64,000 nt of DNA. It comes from Zerene cesonia (lineage: Eukaryota > Arthropoda > Insecta > Lepidoptera > Pieridae). A program made the translations under genes and the position numbers. The notes under the pieces are model-generated. The model did no database searches and was not told the DNA's origin. It saw only the letters and a list, made by a program, of their open reading frames with translations. The DNA lies in NCBI RefSeq assembly GCF_012273895.1, contig NW_024045141.1, positions 420,400 through 484,399 of the forward strand, written 5' to 3'. Positions 56,720 to 64,000 of the stretch are shown piece after piece; the first letter of the stretch is position 1; every line of letters starts with the position of its first letter.

Positions 56720-56880
56720 ATAACTAGCTCTATATAGTCATTAATCGTAATTGAAATAATATAATTAACTTTTAAGTTGGATCAAACTGCACATTGTGTG
56801 CAAATTTGATTGAAATCGGTTGAGTAGTTTCAGAATCAATCGCAGACAAACAATGTGACACGTAATTCATATATAATAAG
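56720..56880 (-). mobile_element. Family F element, partial
   Basis: CTAGCTCTATATAGTCATTA end and CAAACAATGTGACACGTAAT core; about 160 bp. Begins some 15 bp after the donor of the 56270 exon. Confidence 0.5.
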
Positions 56881-57003
56881 ACAATAAATAATGAAATAAA
56901 TTCTTATTATTATTATTATTATTAATAGGTCCTACAGACGTAAGATTTACATAAGTTTCTTAAATATAATCTTCAAACTGAGTCTGTTAAGGATGTAATG
57001 GTG

Positions 57004-57122
<119 letters not shown>

Positions 57123-57507
57123 CTTTATTTCAGTCTTTACTTATATTGTCTACATAAATACAACATCTATGAAGGTTGCAACCGTCGGAAGTATCACGGT
57201 TCATGAATAACAGCGGACGGACAGACAGACATATGTACAGAAAAGTCTCAATAATAGGGTCCCGTTTTAACCTTTACGTACGAGTAGGAATGTAGCTTTC
57301 TGCTGGTGGTGGAATTTCAAAAATCGATCCAGTAATTTTGTATATATTTTTGTACAAAGAAACAACCAAAAAAATCCTCTTTTAAATGTTAAAGAGCTAA
57401 AACACAGACTATAAAATAACAAGAAAAACAAAAAAAAACATAAAAAGAAAACAGATTTGCGCTCTCAGTCCCGTTTCCGGGTACACAATTTCTTTTTTAT
57501 ATTTTTA

Positions 57508-57947
57508 CTAGCTGCGCCCTGCGGTTTTACCCGCTTAAGTCCGTATCCCGTAGGAATATCGGGATAAAAAGTTGCCTATATGTTATTCCAGTTGTCCAGC
57601 TAGCTACGTGACAAATTTCATTGCAATCAGTTCAATAGTTTTTGCGTGAAAGAGCAACAAACACACACACATCCTTACGAACTTTCGCATTTATAATATT
57701 AGTAGGAAGGATTAAATTGTATTTAAGAGATATAAGGGTTATAATAATCCTATTAATATTATAAATGCGAAAGTTTGTATGGATGTATGGATGTTTGTTA
57801 CTCTTTCACGTAAAAACTACTGAACCAATTGCAATGAAATTTGGTACGTAGACACCTGGACTACTGGAATAACATATAGGCAACTTTTTATACCGATATT
57901 CCTACGGGATACGGACTTACGCGGGTGAAACCGCGGGGCGCAGCTAG
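57508..57947. mobile_element. Pair of family A elements in opposite orientation
   Basis: Minus copy 57508-57706 and plus copy 57748-57947, 5' ends facing each other about 40 bp apart; together a 200-bp imperfect inverted repeat. Confidence 0.7.
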
Positions 57948-58610
57948 TATATAATACATCGGATAGTTTTGATTCCGGTAATCTCCGGAAAACCTGTATA
58001 ATATGTTTTTGTTTAATTACCTGGTTGAAGATATATAAAAGTATCGTGTTAGTTACACTACTTATATCAAGAACGGCTGAACGGATATTAATGAGATTTT
58101 TCTTGTTGGATTTCTCTTCGGATTAAGATAATAAAATGGTTTTTTCATCCCGAAAGGCCAGCTTGTAACAAATAAAAATTTAAATAAAGAAAAATGAGTA
58201 TTCTTATGAAGACACTCAACGCTCGGAAGGCACTAACTTTCAAATATAAAGGATACATCAAAATCAGCTCACCCAGTCGACAGTTCTGAAGTAACAAACA
58301 CAAAAAATAGAATCCAATAAAATACAAGATAACGTTCTATTTTTTTTGGCAGTCGGTTGAACGTTAAAAAATAATTTTGTAATAAACCTATTTGATGTAA
58401 AACCTGTTGTTATAAAAATTTAAAATGAACACGAAAAATAAACGATTGTCCTACAACTATCCCTGAACCTATTAAATGGAACAGCTATATTCGGCGCAGC
58501 TGTTTAGACGCTCCCGAGTGAGCGGTGACAGACATACACCGGCACAGTAATTAGATTGTTATTTAGTGGACTTTCCTTTGAACTGGGTTTTTGAAGATTC
58601 TTATTGTAAA
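57948..58610. other. No gene seen
   Basis: AT-rich, with a family I-like piece at about 58028-58140 ('CAAGAACGGCTGAACGGATA'). Remainder unassigned. Confidence 0.4.
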
Positions 58611-58895
58611 CTAGCTGCGCCCCGCGGTTTCGCCCGCGTTACTCCGTATCCCGTAGGAATATCGGGATAGAAACTTGCCTATATGTTATTCCAGTTGTCC
58701 AGCTGTCTACGTACCAAATTTCATTGCAATCGGTTCAGTAGCTTATGCGTGAAATAGCAACAAACATACACACATCCCAATAATTTGGTACGTAGACAGC
58801 TAGACAACTGGAATAACATATAGGCAACTTTTTATCCTGATATTCCTACGGGATACGGACTTGCGCGGGCGAAACCGCGGGGCGCAGTTAGTATA
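58611..58895. mobile_element. Fused family A halves, inverted
   Basis: A minus copy (58611-58780) missing its 5' end joins the 3' half of a plus copy (58780-58895), making a hairpin with CTAG at one outer edge and GTTAG at the other. A solo-hairpin derivative of family A. Confidence 0.6.
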
Positions 58896-59084
58896 ACATA
58901 AATTTAGATGTTTTTTTTTTTGCGGTCTAGACCGACTTTAGCATTTACATAACTGCGAACAATTAAAAATAAATCATACTGAGTTGGCATCGCTTTGCGG
59001 AACGGGGATATTTTTAAGCCGTATAACATGTGCCGATATTGAAGGCGGCACTCACCGTGTCAATAGATAATGCAATAGTATTTT

Positions 59085-59420
59085 CTCGTGTTTGATTTTA
59101 CGCTAGTGTTATACATTTAGAAATTAAAGACTTAAATTTAATTTTTAGTTTTATAGCATTGTAATGCTTTATAAATGAGAAATTTTGAAAGAATAGACAA
59201 AATACAAGCAAGATACGCAGGTTCGAATCCTGCCTCGTGATCAAATTTTTTCTATTCTTTCAAAATTTCTCAATTAAAGACTTTTTAACGGATTTTATAC
59301 GCGATTTATTTATGATATTATGACGGGGAGCGTCGCCGTGACCACGCTCGCTGTAAAGTGTTCGAAACGTCGGGTTAATAATATTATTAAAATCCGTTAA
59401 AAAGTCTCTAATTTTTAGAT
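59085..59420. mobile_element. Foldback element with nested SINE
   Basis: Outer parts carry TAGTATTTTCTCGTGTTTGA and the loop GTTCGAAACGTCGGGTTAAT. The inner 59133-59271 is a family T SINE. Confidence 0.65.
59133..59271 (+). mobile_element. tRNA-like SINE (family T) nested in foldback element
   Basis: Flanked by the 11-bp duplication AATTAAAGACT (59122-59132, 59272-59282). Contains GAGAAATTTTGAAAGAATAG and its inverted copy at the other side, around a 5'-deleted tRNA-like half with CAGGTTCGAATCCTGCCTCG. Confidence 0.75.
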
Positions 59421-59529
59421 AATGCAATTATTAATATATACTAATATTATAAAGCTAAAAAGTTTGTTTGACGACATAATTCACATAATTAATTAATGAA
59501 TTTTTGAACCTATTGTGCATGCGAATTAT

Positions 59530-59692
59530 CTATACTGAATATTATAAAGCTGAAGAGTTTGTTTGTTTGAACGCACTAATCTTAGGAACTACTGGTCCGA
59601 TTTGAAAAATTCTTTCAGTGTCAGACAGCCCATTTATTGAGGAAGGCTATAAGCTATATATGTACTACGAACGAAGCCGGGGCGGAGCGCTA
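59530..59692 (+). mobile_element. Family C Helitron-like element
   Basis: Near complete: ATATTATAAAGCTGAAGAGT start, GCCGGGGCGGAGCGCTAG end before T. Confidence 0.65.
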
Positions 59693-60099
59693 GTTAATAA
59701 AAATAGGGCGGGTTTCTAAGCGATTCGACATTTTAGCATTCGATAACTACAAGATTTGTCAAATTTTGAAAAGCGACATCTATATCTTAACTGAAACTTA
59801 TTCTTCCAAAAACTAGCCGCGCCCCGCGACTTCACCCGCATAAGTCCGCATCCCGTAGGAACGTTACGCGGGTGAAACTGCGGGGCGCAGCTAGTATGTC
59901 ATATGTACACAACCAGACATATCCTGTTATAACTAAATATAAATATCTTTGATGCGAATTTACTTTATATCGTGATAAATACGCCGTGGCATTTAATCTT
60001 GTGAAGATATAGTAATATATAGACTGGACTTTACCATTTATCTTTAATAATTATTTGACTTGAACTGGAAATTGGACAGATTTTTTTTTTTAGTATATA

Positions 60100-60317
60100 T
60101 CCTACGCCTACTAATATTATGAATGCGAATGTTTGTGAGGATGGATGTATGTGTATGTGTATGTTTGTTACTGTTTCACGCAAAAACTACTGAACCGATT
60201 GCAATGAAATTTGGTACGCAGATAGCTGGACAACTGGAATAACACATAGGCAACTTTTTATCCTGATATTCCTACGGGATACGGACTTGCGCAGGTGAAA
60301 TCGCGGGGCGCAGCTAT
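60100..60317 (+). mobile_element. Family A Helitron-like element
   Basis: Full length but with the terminal CTAG changed to CTATTAG. Slightly expanded GTATGTGTATGT microsatellite inside. Confidence 0.6.
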
Positions 60318-60371
60318 TAGATCATAATGATTGATGATTCTTTATTACCATTCTATGATAGCATATAGGTA

Positions 60372-60599
60372 TAAATTTAATTTTTAGTTTTATAGCATTG
60401 AAATGCTTTATAAATGAGAAATTTTGAAAGAATAGAAAAAATTTGATCACGAGGCAGGATTCGAACCTGCGTTTCTTGCCTAACCGTAGCAACGCCTAGC
60501 CTCTCGGCCACCCGTGATCCCGCCACAGTAATCGAATTTCTTCTACTCTTTCGGTTTCATGTGCCTAAGGGCCTTTTTTCTATTCTTTCAAAATTTCTC
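60372..60599 (-). mobile_element. tRNA-like SINE (family T), most complete copy
   Basis: 228 bp flanked by the 12-bp duplication AGCATATAGGTA (60360-60371, 60600-60611). On the minus strand it holds a tRNA-like fold: acceptor GATCACG/CGTGATC (7 bp), A box TGGCCGAGAGG, T-arm GCAGGTTCGAATCCTGC. It is enclosed by GAGAAATTTTGAAAGAATAG and its reverse complement at the two sides. The head resembles a Ser/Leu-type tRNA. Confidence 0.8.
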
Positions 60600-60639
60600 A
60601 GCATATAGGTAGATGTAGTGAAGTTGGAATTGGAAAAGC

Positions 60640-60770
60640 ACCCGTGGCCCCTTCACTGGTGCGGCTCGACGGAACACAGTGGGGTTTCGACTGAACCGAC
60701 TGGTAGGAAACTAACACACGACCTTCCGCAGGGGCAGTGGGTATCTATGCAAGATTTCCCCACTATAAAA
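60640..60770 (-). mobile_element. Relative of the 47.0-kb insertion
   Basis: CCCGTGGCCCCTTCACTGGT, CGACGGAACACAGTGGGGTT and GGGCAGTGGGTATCTATGCA match parts of 47040-47300 in reverse orientation. Confidence 0.45.
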
Positions 60771-61194
60771 AAGGTGTAATAAGTTACATAAAACCAGCTA
60801 GCGTTAAAAAAAAAATATATATAAACAATCGAATTGAGAACCTCCTTCGTTTTCGGGATCGTCCGTTAAATAAGTACAGTTCCTATTGTACTACGCTTAA
60901 ACTATCGTAACGACGCGACACAGAATTCTATTTTTGAATTTTTATCCGAGTGGCCCGTCTATATATTAATAGATCTTCATACAAGCTCCGCCCGCCACGC
61001 CGTCTGTTCGCTTGTTTCCTCACACATGTATTTCGTAAACTTTTTGCGATGTTTCCGACTTGTTTGCGCACACGGGTTTGCTTGTCTTTTATGTCGTAGC
61101 GGGCAACTGAGCTGGTGGTTCGCCTGATGGTAAGCGATCACCACCATCTTACTTAAGAATTTTAGAACTTAATATATTATCTGTTATTCTCATA

Positions 61195-61394
61195 CTAGCT
61201 GCGCCCTGCGGTTTCACCCGCGTAGGTCCGTATCCTGTAGGAATATCGGGATAAAAAGTTACCTATATGTTATTCCAGTTGTCCAGCTGTCTACGTACTA
61301 AATTTCATTGCAATCGCTTCAGTAGTTTTCGCGTGAAAGAGTAACAAACATACACACATCTTTACAAACTTTCGCGTTTATAATATTAGAAGGA
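61195..61394 (-). mobile_element. Family A Helitron-like element
   Basis: Complete copy with slightly altered 5' end (ATTAGAAGGA). Preceded by a short family R tail at about 61086-61146. Confidence 0.65.
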
Positions 61395-61849
61395 AAGGAA
61401 GAAGGCTATCGATATAAAACAATTGTGCATTTAAAAATATTGAAGTGCGATAAAAAATCCATTCAAATCCAGTCCATCAATTCTCGCGTCCACCACGGAC
61501 AGATGGACAAACAGTTTCCACAACTGCCATTGCTAAGAGCTTATTAAGATTCTAGAGACGTGATGAATATTTGAATATACACCGACCTGCAGAAGTCTGT
61601 ACGAACCTTGAATTTTGACATAAAATATATTTTAAAATATGCAATAATATTTTAAAATTCCTGAGACAGCCTTTGAAACACGCCTGAGACAAAGATTTAA
61701 TATAAAGAATTTTATCCTAAACATTACCGCGATTTAATGTTTGAGGTTTTTTCACTTATTATTAGTACCTGGGTGATTTTTTTTTTTTGTTTTTTTATAC
61801 AATTTATAAATGTTTTTTGGAAATTATATTTATGTATTAATTATTATTC
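61395..61849. other. No gene seen
   Basis: AT-rich and unassigned; short open frames are of random type. Confidence 0.4.
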
Positions 61850-62120
61850 GCCAATAGATGTCAGGAAGTGTCATAATAAATTGGGGCTACTCAAACGCCT
61901 CCTGTTTGTTAAAAAAGTAAGTTTAAGTCGATAAAACACGAATATGANNNNNNNNNNNNNNNNNNNNNNNNNNNNNNNNNNNNNNNNNNNNNNNNNNNNN
62001 NNNNNNNNNNNNNNNNNNNNNNNNNNNNNNNNNNNNNNNNNNNNNNNNNNNNNNNNNNNNNNNNNNNNNNNNNNNNNNNNNNNNNNNNTACAAGAATTGC
62101 TCGTTTAAAGATATAAGATT
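61850..62120 (-). mobile_element. Family E repeat with internal gap
   Basis: Left flank matches the GGAGGCGTTTGAGTAGCCCC / CATATTCGTGTTTTATCGAC part, right flank the AAACGAGCAATTCTTG start; 141 N lie between (61948-62088). Confidence 0.65.
61948..62088. other. Assembly gap, 141 N
   Basis: Falls within the family E copy. The corresponding stretch in the intact copy (25580 to about 25700) is of similar length. Confidence 0.99.
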
Positions 62121-62280
62121 CATTATTTGCTTTCACCCGCGGACGAAACCGCTGGTAGCAATTAGTATTTCAATGGTTCATGGATTATTTCGGTGTATAA
62201 GCTACATCACTTTAAAATAACAACAAAATCTGTTCAGCGGTTTTCGCGTGAGCATCACAAAGTTATACGTCCACAATACT

Positions 62281-62410
62281 AGCTGTTAACCGCGACGTCG
62301 CGTGGTGCCCGGGTAAATAGTGGCCTATGTGCTAATCCAGACTATAATCTATCTCCGTATCAAATTTCGTACATGCGATTAGCTGTTTTCGCGTGAAAGA
62401 GTGACACACA
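62281..62410 (-). mobile_element. Family G Helitron-like element
   Basis: CTAGCTGTTAACCGCGACGT end, GTGGTGCCCGGGTAAATAGT, 'CTAATCCAGACTATAATCTA'. Same family as 466-580 and 27769-27947. Confidence 0.55.
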
Positions 62411-62708
62411 TCTTCTTCATCAGTTACTATGTTATTAAGACATTAATTTTTTCGTTTCACTCATCTGTCAAAATTTGACAGCTGTCACGCCATATTCTAA
62501 AAAGGACGTATATATAAACTCGACACTGGCCAATAGTTGAAACTTATTGCCATAATGGAAGAAAAAAAAAACAACGGACGTAAATATCTGTGTCTATGAT
62601 TTTGCGAAGACATTTATAATTTTATAGTGACAATTATAGTCCATGCGTAAATTTAGCTTTCGTCTATTTTGATTTACACGCTATAACAGCTGCTGCGGTC
62701 CATCACAA

Positions 62709-62725
62709 ATGCACACACACGCACA

Positions 62726-62796
<71 letters not shown>
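62709..62796. repeat. (AC)n microsatellite, about 88 bp
   Basis: ACACAC with minor interruptions at its left edge; likely polymorphic. Confidence 0.95.
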
Positions 62797-62798
<2 letters not shown>

Positions 62799-63089
62799 AT
62801 GTTTTTTTTGTTTGTATTTATATAACTATTTCCTTTTTTTTCTTTGTTTTTTTCAACTGTATCTTACCAATGGAAGGGTATCGATAATACAGATTATTAT
62901 TTAGTACGGGACCAAAGATTTATTTGTATGTGTCTATTGTATGGTTGAGAAATAAACTTATTACACGCTTTTTATTAGCTTCACCTGTATGTTTGTTTGT
63001 AACCGACTTCTTTGGGCGCGATTTTGACCCACTTTAAACGGCCAGATTTCGTTCAAACTTTGTAGATTTATTGAGGACCGATGACAATA

Positions 63090-64000
63090 CCTAGTCTTGC
63101 CATAAATATTGTAGAAAAAAGAAAATTGTTAACTGCAAATAACATTTATTACTTTTACAGTGTGTCAGTTTAATACATAAATATAAAACNNNNNNNNNNN
63201 NNNNNNNNNNNNNNNNNNNNNNNNNNNNNNNNNNNNNNNNNNNNNNNNNNNNNNNNNNNNNNNNNNNNNNNNNNNNNNNNNNNNNNNNNNNNNNNNNNNN
63301 NNNNNNNNNNNNNNNNNNNNNNNNNNNNNNNNNNNNNNNNNNNNNNNNNNNNNNNNNNNNNNNNNNNNNNNNNNNNNNNNNNNNNNNNNNNNNNNNNNNN
63401 NNNNNNNNNNNNNNNNNNNNNNNNNNNNNNNNNNNNNNNNNNNNNNNNNNNNNNNNNNNNNNNNNNNNNNNNNNNNNNNNNNNNNNNNNNNNNNNNNNNN
63501 NNNNNNNNNNNNNNNNNNNNNNNNNNNNNNNNNNNNNNNNNNNNNNNNNNNNNNNNNNNNNNNNNNNNNNNNNNNNNNNNNNNNNNNNNNNNNNNNNNNN
63601 NNNNNNNNNNNNNNNNNNNNNNNNNNNNNNNNNNNNNNNNNNNNNNNNNNNNNNNNNNNNNNNNNNNNNNNNNNNNNNNNNNNNNNNNNNNNNNNNNNNN
63701 NNNNNNNNNNNNNNNNNNNNNNNNNNNNNNNNNNNNNNNNNNNNNNNNNNNNNNNNNNNNNNNNNNNNNNNNNNNNNNNNNNNNNNNNNNNNNNNNNNNN
63801 NNNNNNNNNNNNNNNNNNNNNNNNNNNNNNNNNNNNNNNNNNNNNNNNNNNNNNNNNNNNNNNNNNNNNNNNNNNNNNNNNNNNNNNNNNNNNNNNNNNN
63901 NNNNNNNNNNNNNNNNNNNNNNNNNNNNNNNNNNNNNNNNNNNNNNNNNNNNNNNNNNNNNNNNNNNNNNNNNNNNNNNNNNNNNNNNNNNNNNNNNNNN
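63090..64000. mobile_element. Second mariner-family element, left end only
   Basis: Starts CCTAGTCTTGCCATAAATAT after TA (63088-63089), inside a reverse family H repeat, and matches the left end at 38433 including TTAACTGCAAATAACATTTA. 100 bp are visible before the gap that runs off the window. Confidence 0.75.
63190..64000. other. Assembly gap to the window end (811 N visible)
   Basis: Begins within the second mariner element. Confidence 0.99.

Noticed and set aside
56264..56720. Minus-strand frames of 68 and 149 residues overlapping the 56270 exon
   Set aside because: Low-complexity Val/Ala-rich shadow; the plus-strand frame has matching splice sites and a sensible N-terminus.
60372..60599. 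A genuine tRNA gene
   Set aside because: Paired acceptor and T-arm are present, but it sits in a repeat with target duplications, has multiple decayed copies and lacks a clean anticodon arm.

Overview
The window looks like nuclear DNA of a moth or butterfly (Lepidoptera). It is AT-rich, has GT-AG introns, and is crowded with short Helitron-type elements ending in CTAG, tRNA-derived SINEs, lepidopteran-style retroposon tails, mariner and foldback elements. The three confident host genes are most like insect and animal orthologues. There is no bacterial-type gene organisation. Species cannot be fixed from sequence alone.

Left part (1-21 kb), gene-bearing. Minus strand: nine exons (12-9115) of slmb/beta-TrCP, the F-box/WD40 substrate receptor of an SCF ubiquitin ligase; the gene runs off the left edge after the start of WD repeat 6. 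Divergent from it on the plus strand is VPS50/syndetin, rebuilt from three exons (10987-11076, 11763-11903, 12410-14866; 895 codons), the EARP-specific subunit of endosomal recycling. Convergent to that is an uninterrupted minus-strand DLST coding region (19268-20671), the E2 subunit of the 2-oxoglutarate dehydrogenase complex, with a short broken DLST-like fragment just upstream. These are unrelated housekeeping genes, not a functional cluster.

Middle and right part (21-64 kb), mostly transposable elements. They include a Ty3/gypsy LTR retrotransposon (33806-38000) with identical 137-bp LTRs, a GTATC target duplication, a tRNA-Ser-type primer site and a frameshifted pol; two mariner elements (38433-39569 and 63090 onward); a Harbinger-type MITE (17538-17925); a hAT-type MITE nested in a foldback element (48831-49001); several families of CTAG-ended Helitron-like elements; and SINEs. 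All five runs of N fall inside repeats. One unidentified coding exon (56270-56704) encodes a basic N-terminus, a hydrophobic segment and an Asp/Ser-rich stretch. A GC-rich block with an initiator/DPE core promoter and a splice donor at 43331-43521 could be its first, non-coding exon, but that link is inference.

I found no clearly new biochemical system. The observations most worth checking are the tRNA-like SINE enclosed by inverted repeats, the foldback family with 10-12-bp target duplications (one copy directly upstream of the VPS50 start exon), the DLST fragment, the dyad-rich block at 54.2-54.5 kb, and the unidentified exon with its possible distant promoter.
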